From positions 496,001 to 560,000 of the forward strand of contig NZ_JALJCJ010000002.1 in NCBI RefSeq assembly GCF_022899935.1: a stretch of DNA of 64,000 nucleotides, in the 5' to 3' direction. Origin of the DNA: Shinella curvata (GTDB lineage Bacteria; Pseudomonadota; Alphaproteobacteria; Rhizobiales; Rhizobiaceae). A program made the translations under genes and the position numbers. Under the pieces are notes generated by a model. The model had not been told where the DNA came from. It made no database searches and saw only the letters and a list, made by a program, of their open reading frames with translations. This document shows, in pieces, positions 8,502 through 17,630 of this stretch (the first letter of the stretch is position 1; each line of letters starts with the position of its first letter).

Positions 8502-10058
8502 TTGCGCCAATTGACCATCATCGCTGACAGAATGGCGGCCCGCCTGGGCGCCGTTGCTGGCGTTGCTGGCGTGGGCGCCGATGCGCGCCCGTCGGCTTCC
8601 CTTCGCGCGACGACGCTTGCGCTGCTGGCGGCCGTTCCCGGCCTGCCGCTTGCCCTTTCCACCGTCATGCCCGCTTCCGCCGCGCTGCCGGCCGGCATCG
8701 CGCTTGCCGGTGCCGGTGCGTTGCTGGCCGCCGCCGCATCCTCCGTGCGCGAGCCGAAGCCCCTTCCTTCGAGAAGCTTCGCGGAAGAACTGGCCGCCGC
8801 GGCACCGCCCGCGACCTCTCCTTACGATCTGTTCGCCGGCCTCGTGACGCTGCACGATGCGCGCGGTCTCGTCACCGCCGTGCACGGCCGCGACCGCGCC
8901 GACATGCTCGCCTGGATGCGCGACCCGCTGGGCCGCGGTTATCTCGACCAGATCCATGTCTCCGATCGCATCGGCTTCCTTGCCGCGATCGACCGCCTGC
9001 GCCAGGGCGGCGCGCGTGAGACCGTCGATATCCGCATCGACCGGCCGCGCATCGAGGCGAATGCCGAGCAGTTCATGCATATGCGCGTGGAAATGACGGC
9101 GATGACCGCGCAGGACGGCTCGCTCGTTGCCGTCGTTGCCCAGTCGCGCGATATTTCCGAAGAGGCGCTGCTGCGCAGCGAGACGGCCCGCAAGGCCGCC
9201 GAAGCCGAATCGGCCAATGACGCCAAGACGCGTTTCCTGGCCGCCGTGAGCCACGAGCTGCGCACGCCGCTCAATGCCATCCTCGGCTTTTCCGACATTC
9301 TCACCGGCGAATATTTCGGCAAACTGGAGAACGACCGCCAGCGTGAATATGTGGCGCTGATCCACCAGTCGGGCTCGCATCTCCTGTCGGTGGTCAACAC
9401 CATGCTCGACGTTTCCAAGATCGAGGCGGGCCGCTACGAGCTTCTGACCGAACCCTTCGCGGTGGCCGACAGCGTGCGCACCTGCGAGCAGATGCTCGGT
9501 CTCCAGGCGCGTGAGAAGGGCATCAAGCTGACCAGCCGCGTGCCGCGCGCCATCGGCGAGGTGGTGGCCGACCAGCGGGCGATCCAGCAGATTCTCATCA
9601 ATCTCGTGGGCAATGCCATCAAGTTCACCGATCGCGGTGGCATCGTCACCATGGATGCGGCGCGCGAGGGGCGTGACCTGCTCTTGACCGTCAGCGATAC
9701 CGGCATCGGCATTCCCGCTGACAAGCTGGCGCTGATCGGCCAGCCCTTCATGCAGGTGCAGAACGAATATACCCGCAAATATGAAGGCACCGGCCTTGGC
9801 CTGTCGCTGGTCAAGGGTCTCGTGGCGTTGCATGGCGGCGCGTTCGTGATCCAGAGCAAGCCGGGCGAGGGCACCGTCATCACCATCCGCGTTCCCGCCG
9901 ATGGCGCAGGCATCGCACACGAAAACGACTTGCATGCCGCCGGCGCATCCACCGTCGATTTCCCGCCGCGCCTTGCGATGGACATGGAGACCGTTTACCA
10001 GCCGTCAGGCGATGGCAAGGACAGGACCGATGAACGCGCACGTCAGAAAACAGCCTGA
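8502..10058 (+). CDS. divJ: DivJ-type cell-cycle sensor histidine kinase
   Basis: About 518 residues. Two adjacent membrane helices near the N-terminus precede a PAS-like domain (~residues 95-220). A HisKA H-box follows (AAVSHELRTPLNAILGFSDI), then HATPase motifs: NLVGNAIKFTDRGG (N box), DTGIGIP (G1) and GTGLGLSLV (G2). The H-box is of the DivJ/PleC class. From memory, Sinorhizobium and Agrobacterium carry divJ close to mucR and the pha operon, as here. DivJ phosphorylates DivK and controls the CtrA pathway. The start is uncertain: TTG at 8502 has AGGG 7 bases upstream; 8373 and ATG 8532 are alternatives. Confidence 0.8.
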   Translation: MRQLTIIADRMAARLGAVAGVAGVGADARPSASLRATTLALLAAVPGLPLALSTVMPASAALPAGIALAGAGALLAAAASSVREPKPLPSRSFAEELAAAAPPATSPYDLFAGLVTLHDARGLVTAVHGRDRADMLAWMRDPLGRGYLDQIHVSDRIGFLAAIDRLRQGGARETVDIRIDRPRIEANAEQFMHMRVEMTAMTAQDGSLVAVVAQSRDISEEALLRSETARKAAEAESANDAKTRFLAAVSHELRTPLNAILGFSDILTGEYFGKLENDRQREYVALIHQSGSHLLSVVNTMLDVSKIEAGRYELLTEPFAVADSVRTCEQMLGLQAREKGIKLTSRVPRAIGEVVADQRAIQQILINLVGNAIKFTDRGGIVTMDAAREGRDLLLTVSDTGIGIPADKLALIGQPFMQVQNEYTRKYEGTGLGLSLVKGLVALHGGAFVIQSKPGEGTVITIRVPADGAGIAHENDLHAAGASTVDFPPRLAMDMETVYQPSGDGKDRTDERARQKTA

Positions 10059-10761
10059 GCGGCGGCCGCAGGGCCAGGCCCGCAAGGGCCGTTCCGGTGC
10101 GCGCGCCGCCGCCCCGCCGCCGCGCCGGCCGAATATCGTCATTACCGGGCTGGTCGCGCTCGGCGGGCTTGCCGCGCGCAATCCCACCCTGATCGGCGGC
10201 ACCTGCGCCTTCGTCGTCGTCTTCTCTTTCGTTGCGGCCAATGCGCTGTGGTATCAGCCGGGCGGTCATCCGTCGCCTTTCCTGAAGACCCGCTCGGCCG
10301 ACAATTCCCTTGGTTTCACCGCCACCCGGCCCGAACCGCACGACGTGACGACCTTCGTCATCGAGCGACAGGAAGAGGGCGAGGAACTGCCTGAAATCAC
10401 CGGCGTCACGCCGGGCGAGCGTCCGTTCGACGAGGTGGCGACGGTCATTGAGCAGAAGCCGGTCACGACGGCAAAGCCTGCCGCCGAGGAGGAGGCCGAT
10501 CCGGTCGCCGCCGCGATCATGCAGGCCGAAGCCGATCCGGCGGTCACGTCGGCCGTTGCAAGGCCGGTGCAGAGCGAGATGGTGATGAAGATCCAGAAGG
10601 GGCTGAGCAACATCGCCTACACGGACATTGCCGTCGATGGCCTGATCGGCGAGAAGACGCGCGTGGCGATCCGCCATTTCGAAAAGCACTATCGCCTGCC
10701 GGTAACGGGCGAACCCAACGAGCAGGTTCTCGCCAAGCTCAAGGATATCGGCGCGCTCTAG
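10030..10761 (+). CDS. Membrane-anchored peptidoglycan-binding-domain protein
   Basis: A 243-residue protein that overlaps the end of divJ by 29 bases. It has a basic, Pro/Ala-rich cytoplasmic N-terminus and one membrane helix (TLIGGTCAFVVVFSFVAANA). A long acidic linker leads to a PG_binding_1-like domain at the C-terminus ('VDGLIGEKTRVAIRHFEKHY'). It probably tethers the inner membrane to the cell wall. Co-translation with divJ suggests a link to polarity or division. Confidence 0.8.
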   Translation: MNAHVRKQPERRPQGQARKGRSGARAAAPPPRRPNIVITGLVALGGLAARNPTLIGGTCAFVVVFSFVAANALWYQPGGHPSPFLKTRSADNSLGFTATRPEPHDVTTFVIERQEEGEELPEITGVTPGERPFDEVATVIEQKPVTTAKPAAEEEADPVAAAIMQAEADPAVTSAVARPVQSEMVMKIQKGLSNIAYTDIAVDGLIGEKTRVAIRHFEKHYRLPVTGEPNEQVLAKLKDIGAL

Positions 10762-10938
10762 GGGGCTCCGCATCATCCGACGCCGAAGCGTGCGTGCTTC
10801 GGCTGGAAAGGCTCCAGGAACGTGCTGGTACTACGACGAAGGTCGTAGGCGAAACGCAAGGTCTGGCTGCCTCCCCTAAGGGAAGCCTTAACCATATGGG
10901 CCGGATGATCTTCCGATGACCGGGAGGAACGCCGAGCC

Positions 10939-12390
10939 ATGCCCCATGCTGCCTTGCGCGAGACGTCGCATATCCAGGAAGAGCCGATACCTGACCTTGC
11001 AGACGATGTCGCGGCCCTGCGCCGGGTCGTCGGTTCGCTTGCCGCCGAGGCGTCCGACCTCGGCCTGCATCTGGTCGATATTGCCGGGTCCATTCAGGAC
11101 ACCGCAGCGCAATCGCGCGAGCATGCGACGCTCTTCACCCGACTGACCCAATCGGCGACCGCGATCGCCGGCGCCAATGGCGACATTGCCCGCGCGCTCG
11201 GCGAGACCGACACGCTGGCGGCGAGTGCGCGCGCGATGTTGGGCGAACAGGCGGTGCAGCTCGACGGCTCGATTGCCGCCATCGATCATATGGTGACGGC
11301 CTCCAACGAGATCGGCACGGAAATCGCCGCCTTTTCCGGTGCGCTCGCCGATGTCGGGCGGCTCGCCGATGGTATCGGCACCATCGCGCGGCAGACGAAC
11401 CTGCTGGCACTGAATGCCGCCATCGAGGCGGCGCGGGCGGGTGAAGCCGGCAAGGGCTTTGCCGTCGTGGCGGCGGAGGTGCGGGCGCTGTCGCTGGAAA
11501 CCTCCAACACCACGGCCTCCATCCAGAAGACGCTGCAGGCGCTCCGCACTCGCATCGAGCGGCTGGAAACGGCGGGCGAGGGCGCGCGCGTTTCGGCCGA
11601 GGGCGTGAAGGCGACCGCATCGGCCGTGCAGGGATCGTTTGCCGGTGTGGAGGAGGTCATGTCGAAGATCCTCGACAGCGCCTCTTCGCTCGCGGCGACG
11701 ACAGGGGCGGTGGACAAGGAATGCAGCGAATTCGCGCATTCGATCGGTGCGGCCTCGGCGGAGGTCATCCGTTCCAACGACGTGCTTCAGAAGGCATCGG
11801 CCAAGGTCGGCGAGGTGGTGACGATTTCCGAACGTATCATCCAGGCCACCGCGAGCGCCGGGATCGAGACACCCGACAGTCCCTATATCCGCCGCGTGCA
11901 GAGCCTCGCGGATGCGGTGTCCGCGCGCTTTTCGGCAGCGGTGAGGAGCGGCGAGATCGGCATGGAGGCGCTGTTCGACCGGCAGTACCGGCCGATTCCC
12001 GGCTCGGATCCCGTGCAGATGGCGACACGCTTTACCGACTTCACCGACCGGGTTCTGCCCGATATCCAGGAGCCGGCGGTGGCGGGCGACAGCCGCATCG
12101 CCTTCTGTGCGGCCATCGACGAGAATGGTTATCTGCCGACGCACAACAGGAAATTCTCCGAGCCGCAACGGCCCGGCGATCCCGCCTGGAACACCGCGAA
12201 CTGCCGCAACCGGCGCATCTTCAACGACCGTGTTGGCCTTGCCGCGGGGCGCAACACCGATCCCTTCCTGCTTCAGACCTACCGGCGCGACATGGGCGGT
12301 GGACAGTTCGTGCTGATGAAGGACATTTCCGCGCCCATCACCGTCAACGGTCGTCATTGGGGCGGGCTCAGACTGGCGATCCGGGTCTAG
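10939..12390 (+). CDS. Soluble methyl-accepting chemotaxis protein
   Basis: A 483-residue protein with no membrane helix, so a cytoplasmic chemoreceptor. The MCP coiled coil occupies residues ~20-310 and contains the hairpin tip [20 protein letters not shown], which binds CheA/CheW. The C-terminal ~170 residues form a separate domain beginning '[16 protein letters not shown]' and containing '[13 protein letters not shown]', found in other alphaproteobacterial receptors. The sensor therefore follows the signalling module, the reverse of classical MCPs. No CheR-docking pentapeptide ends the protein. GGAGG lies 11 bases before the ATG. Confidence 0.85.
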   Translation: MPHAALRETSHIQEEPIPDLADDVAALRRVVGSLAAEASDLGLHLVDIAGSIQDTAAQSREHATLFTRLTQSATAIAGANGDIARALGETDTLAASARAMLGEQAVQLDGSIAAIDHMVTASNEIGTEIAAFSGALADVGRLADGIGTIARQTNLLALNAAIEAARAGEAGKGFAVVAAEVRALSLETSNTTASIQKTLQALRTRIERLETAGEGARVSAEGVKATASAVQGSFAGVEEVMSKILDSASSLAATTGAVDKECSEFAHSIGAASAEVIRSNDVLQKASAKVGEVVTISERIIQATASAGIETPDSPYIRRVQSLADAVSARFSAAVRSGEIGMEALFDRQYRPIPGSDPVQMATRFTDFTDRVLPDIQEPAVAGDSRIAFCAAIDENGYLPTHNRKFSEPQRPGDPAWNTANCRNRRIFNDRVGLAAGRNTDPFLLQTYRRDMGGGQFVLMKDISAPITVNGRHWGGLRLAIRV

Positions 12391-12399
12391 AGTTTGGCG

Positions 12400-12424
12400 G
12401 GGAAAAGTGGAACCCGGTTTTCCC
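12400..12424. repeat. Short palindromic intergenic element
   Basis: GGGAAAA and TTTTCCC flank an 11-base loop (GTGGAACCCGG) just after the chemoreceptor stop. The sequence resembles a frequently repeated rhizobial intergenic motif, known to me from memory. It may serve as a terminator. Confidence 0.4.
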
Positions 12425-12555
12425 GAAAAGACAAAGGAAAACAAAAGAAACGAGAGACTGCCTGGTTCAGGATGAACCTGACAGACGCTCGTATCCGTCC
12501 CGCATGCCCAAAGCTCGCGATTGCCCTGTGCGCTTGCGCCGTGTAGGACGCCGCC

Positions 12556-12930
12556 ATGCGCCTTCGTACCGATATCTTCGTCTCCGCCTTGATGCGCCGC
12601 GTTTTTTCGCGCGGCGATTTCGCGGCCGTCGAGACGAAGGGGGCGGAGGAGGCCGGCGCGGTTTTCGTGCGCCAGGTCTTTCGCGACGGTGCGGAAAGCC
12701 TGTATGCGCCGGCGCCGCAGGCATTTTTCGACGAAGGCGAGAGCAACAGGGCGCGGCTGTTCGAAACGCGGCTCGAACGCGTCGACGCGACAGCGGTGGC
12801 CGAGGCGATCGCGCGGGAGCGGCGGTTCGACGGCGATCTCTGGGTCGTGTCGATCGAGGCGGACGATCTTGGCGATCTCATGGACGTCGCCGGTGCGCAA
12901 CCCGCTGACGACGGGTTCTTTCGCCGTTAA
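12556..12930 (+). CDS. DUF1491 family protein
   Basis: A 124-residue soluble protein with the family pattern: LRTDIFVSALMRRVF at the start, then 'GAEEAGAVFVRQVF', 'ESLYAPAPQ' and 'FDGDLWVVSIE'. It is common in Alphaproteobacteria with unknown function. No operon partner is apparent; a separate RTX gene follows after 100 bases. Confidence 0.8.
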   Translation: MRLRTDIFVSALMRRVFSRGDFAAVETKGAEEAGAVFVRQVFRDGAESLYAPAPQAFFDEGESNRARLFETRLERVDATAVAEAIARERRFDGDLWVVSIEADDLGDLMDVAGAQPADDGFFRR

Positions 12931-13029
12931 CCCTCGCGGAAAGCTTTTGCGGCGCGGCCGCAATTGAAACGGATTCTTTGCCGACAAGGCGCTAGGACGT
13001 AGTCACGTCAATGATGGACGCCCGATAGA

Positions 13030-14682
13030 ATGACCAAATACCAGATAACGGTCGACATGACGTCGACGCTCATTGCCCGCCAGGCCAATAGCCAGTGGAT
13101 CCTCGATCCCGGCGTCAGGATCACCACCAAGGGAACGGCCGTGGATGCGGGCGGCGCCTATACCGGCCGCTCGCTCTCCTTCGACGGGCGTGTGACCTCG
13201 ACGGCCGGCAACGGCGTGGTCTTCGGCGATGCAGCGATCGCGGCCAAGCCGGGTTATGTCACGGTCAAGGCCGATGGCGTCGTTTCCGCGAAGCTGATCG
13301 GGCTGACGGCGTCGGGAACCGGGCTCGTCCTCAACATCCAGGGCACCCTTTCGGGCGGCACTGCGGCCGGCATCTTTGCCGGCGACAGCCTCAACTTCAC
13401 CAATACGGGCTCGACGCTCTCCAGCGCCGGCCGCGGCATCAGGGCGACGGGCGACGACGCGCTCGTCACCAACCACGGCCTGATCAGGAGCGGCGGCGAC
13501 ACCGTCGCGGTCTCCGGCGTCGCGGCGATCATCACCAACTACGGCATGATCAAATCCACCGCGGACGACGGCATCCGCAGCGCCGGCAGCAAGGCGACCG
13601 TCACCAACAGCGGCACGGTCGACAGCAGACTGGACGCGATTGTCGTGACGGGCAAGGGCGCCATCGTCACCAACAACGGCAAGGTGCTTTCCCGCGGCGA
13701 CGAAGGCCTTGTCGTGACGGGCGCAAATGCGGTGATTTCCAACAACGGCTCGATCAAGGCCGCGCAGGACGCGGTGCGGCTCGATGGCGGTTCGGTCAAT
13801 TTCGCCAATCACAAGACGCTGGTCTCCACGTCCGGCCAGGGCATCGATGTCGGCGGCGCGAAGGCGGAGATCACCAACAACGGCGTGATCAAGGGTGCGG
13901 CCGGCATTCTCATCGATGGTGCCTTTGCGACGCTGACAAACAACAAGACGGTGACGGCGACGGACGGCATCGCGGTTACGCTGCTCGGTGGCGGCAAGAA
14001 CATCTTTTCCAACAACGGCACGATCACCGCCGCAGGCACCGCCCTGAGGGGCGGCAACGGTATCGAGATCGTCACCAACAACGGCACGATCGACGGCAAG
14101 GTCGTTCTGGGCGCCGGCAACGACAGTTTTGACACGCGCGGCGGCAAGGTCCTCGGTACGGTGGCCGGCGGCAAGGGCAACGACACCTATCTCGTCGCCG
14201 ATGCATCGCTGAAGCTCATAGAGAAGGCGGGCGAGGGCACCGATACGGTGCAGTCCTCCGTGCGCTACACGCTCGGCGCCAATATCGAGAAGCTGGTGCT
14301 GCTCGGCACGGCGGGCATCAGCGGTACGGGCAACGGCCTCGCCAATGTGCTGATCGGCAACAGCGGCGGCAACACGCTGTCAGGTCTCGGCGGCGACGAC
14401 ATCCTCGACGGGCGGGCCGGCAACGATACGCTGAAAGGCGGTGCCGGGGCCGATGTCTTCATCTTCTCCAAGGGATCGGGCAAGGACACGGTGACGGATT
14501 TCACGCCGGGGACCGACCGCGTCGATCTTTCCGATCTGCCCGCCATCACCAGCTTTGCCGACCTCGTGAAGAACCATGCAGCGGAGAGCGGCGGCGACGT
14601 GCTGATCCGCGCGGGCAGCGACGTGCTGACGCTCAAGCATGTCGATCTCTCGGATCTGTCAAAGGGCGATTTCCTTTTCTGA
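13030..14682 (+). CDS. RTX calcium-binding protein with a beta-helix-like N-terminal region
   Basis: A 550-residue protein. The first ~350 residues are degenerate ~20-residue repeats built around 'ITNNG/VTNNG', as in beta-helical adhesins. Residues ~380-480 hold one copy of the module that is tandemly repeated in the RTX protein at 18385, including nonapeptides GGDDILDGR, AGNDTLKGG and AGADVFIFS. The C-terminus ends LSKGDFLF, a typical type I secretion signal. There is no N-terminal signal peptide. It is probably exported by an unlinked type I secretion system and folds with calcium outside the cell. Confidence 0.85.
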   Translation: MTKYQITVDMTSTLIARQANSQWILDPGVRITTKGTAVDAGGAYTGRSLSFDGRVTSTAGNGVVFGDAAIAAKPGYVTVKADGVVSAKLIGLTASGTGLVLNIQGTLSGGTAAGIFAGDSLNFTNTGSTLSSAGRGIRATGDDALVTNHGLIRSGGDTVAVSGVAAIITNYGMIKSTADDGIRSAGSKATVTNSGTVDSRLDAIVVTGKGAIVTNNGKVLSRGDEGLVVTGANAVISNNGSIKAAQDAVRLDGGSVNFANHKTLVSTSGQGIDVGGAKAEITNNGVIKGAAGILIDGAFATLTNNKTVTATDGIAVTLLGGGKNIFSNNGTITAAGTALRGGNGIEIVTNNGTIDGKVVLGAGNDSFDTRGGKVLGTVAGGKGNDTYLVADASLKLIEKAGEGTDTVQSSVRYTLGANIEKLVLLGTAGISGTGNGLANVLIGNSGGNTLSGLGGDDILDGRAGNDTLKGGAGADVFIFSKGSGKDTVTDFTPGTDRVDLSDLPAITSFADLVKNHAAESGGDVLIRAGSDVLTLKHVDLSDLSKGDFLF

Positions 14683-14686
14683 CGGC

Positions 14687-14704
14687 CTGTTCCGGGGGGA
14701 ACAG
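14687..14704 (+). terminator. Hairpin after the first RTX gene
   Basis: CTGTTCC-GGGG-GGAACAG, 4 bases past the stop codon. There is no T-tract, so this is only a possible terminator. Confidence 0.3.
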
Positions 14705-14772
14705 CGGCGAAGGCGGCAGCGTGGGAAAAGGGAGGCACAGGCAACGACCTGTGAAGCCCTGGAGAAACGCCC

Positions 14773-14904
14773 ATGTTTATCGTGCTGCCCGCCCTTGCAC
14801 TGCTGATTTCGGGAATGTTCGTCGTGACCATGCTGGCCGCGCTCTCCGCCGAGCGCACCGAAGGCACGGCAGTTCGCCTGCCGCCCAGGCGTCCGGTGTT
14901 CTGA
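14773..14904 (+). CDS. Small single-span membrane protein (43 residues)
   Basis: The ATG has a GGAG site 8 bases upstream. The translation starts MFIVLPALALLISGMFVVTM, one clear membrane helix, and ends with a basic tail RLPPRRPVF. A hydrophobic segment followed directly by charged residues and a good RBS argues for a real gene. It has no recognisable family. It lies between the RTX gene and the convergent DUF2336 gene. Confidence 0.5.
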   Translation: MFIVLPALALLISGMFVVTMLAALSAERTEGTAVRLPPRRPVF

Positions 14905-14957
14905 AAACCGTTTCCGAAATCAATCGGCGCCGCGTTGCGGAGCCTTGAGAAAGCCGA

Positions 14958-15935
14958 TCAGCCGGCGGCGCGGTGCTGCCTGTCCCCGGAGGACCTGTCG
15001 TGATGATCCTGCCCGTCCGCATCCGTGCTTTGACTGTTGGCCGCCTTCGGCAAGCCATCGCCATTCGTATAGCTGTCCGCCCGCTGCCAACTTTCGACCC
15101 GGAGGGTCGCTTCGGCCGGATCTAGCGATGCGATGAGCGTTTCGGCGCCCCCTTCGGCCAGGTGCGGGTAGATTTTCCGCAGCACGAACAGGCTGTCTTG
15201 CGCCGGCATGGCGAGCGCCACAAGCGTTTCGGCGAGCTGCCGGCCGGAGACATCGAGAAGGATACGTTCCGACAGCCATTGGCTGGAGGCGAGCGCGTCG
15301 GCGAGCGTGACGGCGATCATGCCGATCTCGCCGGCGCGCGCAAAACGCACGAACAGCGCCTGGTGGGTCTCCGTTGCGGGCTCGAGCCGCACAGGCACTT
15401 CGGCGGCGGGTGTCGCGGCACGCACGAGGGCGCGCAGTTCCGCGCGGATATCCTCTTCCCGTTCCAGGCGTGCGGCTTCCGCAAGTGCGGTCGCGCGGTC
15501 TTCGCCCGTGCGGCGGCTCGCATGGTCCTGGTGGCTGCCGACGAGCGCCTCGATGACGGCGGGCGAGAGATCGTCCCGCCTGCCGATGGCGCGAGCCTGC
15601 TCCGGGCCGGTCGTGCGCAGGATGCGCATCAGCACGACGTCGGGGATCGCCCGCGAACCCATGAGGAAGATGGCGGCGATGCCGATCGGCTGGCGAGCAA
15701 TGAAGAGCGCGGTTTCATCGGGAATCTGCGGGCAGCGCGAGAGCGCGGCGACGGCCTGGCGGCGGGCCTCCTCGGTGGAGGCGCCGTAGAGCGGCTCGAA
15801 GAGTTCGCCGAACTGGCGCAGATCCGACCGGGAGGGAAAGCGCAGGCTCTCGAAGCTCGACACCGTGGCCATCAAGACGATGTCCTTCGGCCGCCCTGCC
15901 TGCGGTCTCTCCAGTTCGCGAAACCTGTCCGCCAC
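14958..15935 (-). CDS. DUF2336 domain-containing protein
   Basis: A 325-residue alpha-helical, soluble protein resembling HEAT-like repeats ('EEARRQAVAALSRCPQIP', 'IPDVVLMRILRTTGPEQARA'). DUF2336 proteins are widespread in Alphaproteobacteria and uncharacterised. The N-terminus MADRFRELERPQAGRPKDIV looks native, so the longest start is kept; an alternative is the Met at residue 22. The last ~30 residues are polar and disordered. Confidence 0.75.
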   Translation of the reverse strand: MADRFRELERPQAGRPKDIVLMATVSSFESLRFPSRSDLRQFGELFEPLYGASTEEARRQAVAALSRCPQIPDETALFIARQPIGIAAIFLMGSRAIPDVVLMRILRTTGPEQARAIGRRDDLSPAVIEALVGSHQDHASRRTGEDRATALAEAARLEREEDIRAELRALVRAATPAAEVPVRLEPATETHQALFVRFARAGEIGMIAVTLADALASSQWLSERILLDVSGRQLAETLVALAMPAQDSLFVLRKIYPHLAEGGAETLIASLDPAEATLRVESWQRADSYTNGDGLPKAANSQSTDADGQDHHDRSSGDRQHRAAG

Positions 15936-16149
15936 GAAACACCCTATCCCCGAAGCGACAGCCCCCTGCCGCTTCCATCTGTTCTCGGCGAAACCGAGAG
16001 AACCGGAAGCGGATCGACGCCTGTTCGCTATCGTTCCGGGATCAAACGGTTTTCTGGTTTTAACGCCCGTCGCGCGGAGGCGACCGTAAACACAATCCTA
16101 ACGGCGGTATGATTAACAGCCGGTAAAGCCGTGGGGCGCTTCTGTGTCA

Positions 16150-16986
16150 TTAGAAGATGAAATGATCGGCGGTGAGATCGATCTTGCCTGAAAGGCGGAT
16201 CATCATGTCGACCTTCCCGTCGCCATTCATGTCGCCGGTGATATGGGTCTCGGAGCCGACTTTGGCGTAGCGCAGTTCACCGATGGTCTTGGAGAATTTG
16301 TCCGTTCCGATGAACTTGAAATCCTGTATGCCGACCTTCGTGGAATTGCCGTCGTAGCGGCTGATGTCGATGACGTCGAATTCGGCGGGCTTGAAGTCCT
16401 TGATGAGGTCGGCGGTGGCTTTCGTCTTGCCGGTATCGCCGGTCGAAAAGATGAAGTGGTCGGCGCCCTTGCCGCCGGTCAATATGTCCGCCCCCTTCTT
16501 GCCGTACAGGATGTCGTCGTATTTCGTTCCCTTGCGGATATCGTTGCCGTTCGTCCCCGTGATCTCCTCATATTTGAATTTCACGGAGATGAGGACATAG
16601 GTGGAGGACGCGAAGGAAGTGCCACGCCAGTCGATCCGCAGCTCGTTATCCCAGACGGTGATGTCACTCTTCGTCAGCCCGTGCATGTTGGTCTTCAGGG
16701 TGAAGCCGATCATGGGGTTCAAGACGTCGTAGAAATCCTTGATGACGGGGCCGTTGCGCGAATAGTTCGAGAAGACGCCGACATTGTTGATGTCGCCATT
16801 GGCGAACCTGATGGAAATCTCCTTGCCGGCGAAGTCGATGGAATAGATGTTGTTGGTGTCAGCGTAGCCGATCTCCGCGCCGGCGCCGGCGCCGACGGTG
16901 ACGTCGCCCCAATTCCAGTTCTTCCAGGGGCCCGAGGTGCCGCGGAAGAAATAGCCTGTTTCGATGGTCTTGCCCGAGAAGCTCAC
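16150..16986 (-). CDS. Short RTX-type calcium-binding protein with a serralysin-like C-terminal domain
   Basis: A 278-residue protein. Residues 1-140 form an unidentified beta-rich domain. A single RTX block follows ('GTNGNDIRKGTKYDDILYG', 'GADILTGGKGADHFIFS'). The C-terminal ~90 residues resemble the M10/serralysin tail: 'ADLIKDFKPAEFDVIDIS', 'ETHITGDMNGDGKVDM', ending LTADHFIF. The same domain closes the 18385 protein. No protease motif (HExxH) is present. A perfect CtrA box lies 116 bases upstream of its start. Confidence 0.8.
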   Translation of the reverse strand: MSFSGKTIETGYFFRGTSGPWKNWNWGDVTVGAGAGAEIGYADTNNIYSIDFAGKEISIRFANGDINNVGVFSNYSRNGPVIKDFYDVLNPMIGFTLKTNMHGLTKSDITVWDNELRIDWRGTSFASSTYVLISVKFKYEEITGTNGNDIRKGTKYDDILYGKKGADILTGGKGADHFIFSTGDTGKTKATADLIKDFKPAEFDVIDISRYDGNSTKVGIQDFKFIGTDKFSKTIGELRYAKVGSETHITGDMNGDGKVDMMIRLSGKIDLTADHFIF

Positions 16987-17441
16987 GATCTCACCCCTGA
17001 ATGAACGTCGGCCAACCTTATGCCGCGCGGGCTTGTCTTGAGGTTAACGCCGCCATGCCTGTGCCGCGGGGAACAGCGCAGACCGATCCATCACGCTAGG
17101 ATTAACAACATGTTAACCCATTGCTCGTTAGTTTTAGGGGTATGGATCGGCTCGTCTATTGAGTGAGACGTGTTATGATTCGAACTTGGGAACGGTGGTC
17201 GCTGGCGCGTCTGCCGATCCGAATGGGAAAGGTGCGATGTTCCGGATACCGGGCGGTCGCCAGACACATTCCCGTGAATGGGAAACTTCTGGACCCGTTT
17301 CGCCGTTTTCCACCCGTATGCGACTGGGATGACAATGCGTGTCGCTACCGGGTGACGGAACCGGATGCACCGGCCCGTGATGGGCAGGGTGAGATTTGTA
17401 GGAGTGCTTCATCCGTCTCGATTCTTCTTTTGGAGGCGAGA
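16987..17441. other. Divergent intergenic region containing a CtrA box
   Basis: About 455 bases between the minus-strand RTX gene and a small plus-strand gene. The left part holds the CtrA box at 17102-17117. The right part (17160-17430) is an open frame without supported coding content; its in-frame ATGs lack ribosome binding sites. Confidence 0.5.
17102..17117. promoter_or_regulatory. CtrA binding site, perfect consensus
   Basis: TTAA-CAACATG-TTAAC matches the CtrA box TTAA-N7-TTAAC exactly. It sits 116 bases upstream of the minus-strand RTX gene start and ~325 bases before the plus-strand small gene. Confidence 0.65.
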
Positions 17442-17630
17442 ATGGCAGACGTTGTAAGATTGAAGGAATGGCTGGCGCGAACCCCGAGACGTGCTTCCCT
17501 TCCACATGCGGCTCCGGCCCAGGTTCTTCTCTTTACGGGTGTGCGCTACGAGCGCCTGACCCCCGCCATGCTCGCATCGCGCGGCAAGGCGGCGAAAGCG
17601 AGCGCCCAGGAACCGGCCCGTCGGCCCTGA
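17442..17630 (+). CDS. Small hypothetical protein (62 residues)
   Basis: The ATG at 17442 has GGAGG 5 bases upstream. The protein begins MADVVRLKEWLARTPRRA and includes 'AQVLLFTGVRYERL'; it is basic and probably cytoplasmic. I recall similar short rhizobial proteins but no assigned function. The frame stays open upstream to 17163, but that part has no good start site. Confidence 0.6.
   Translation: MADVVRLKEWLARTPRRASLPHAAPAQVLLFTGVRYERLTPAMLASRGKAAKASAQEPARRP

Noticed and set aside
10888-12987. 699-codon open frame on the minus strand
   Set aside because: It is antisense to the clear chemoreceptor and DUF1491 genes. The translation is Arg/His-rich without domain motifs, a typical GC-rich shadow frame.
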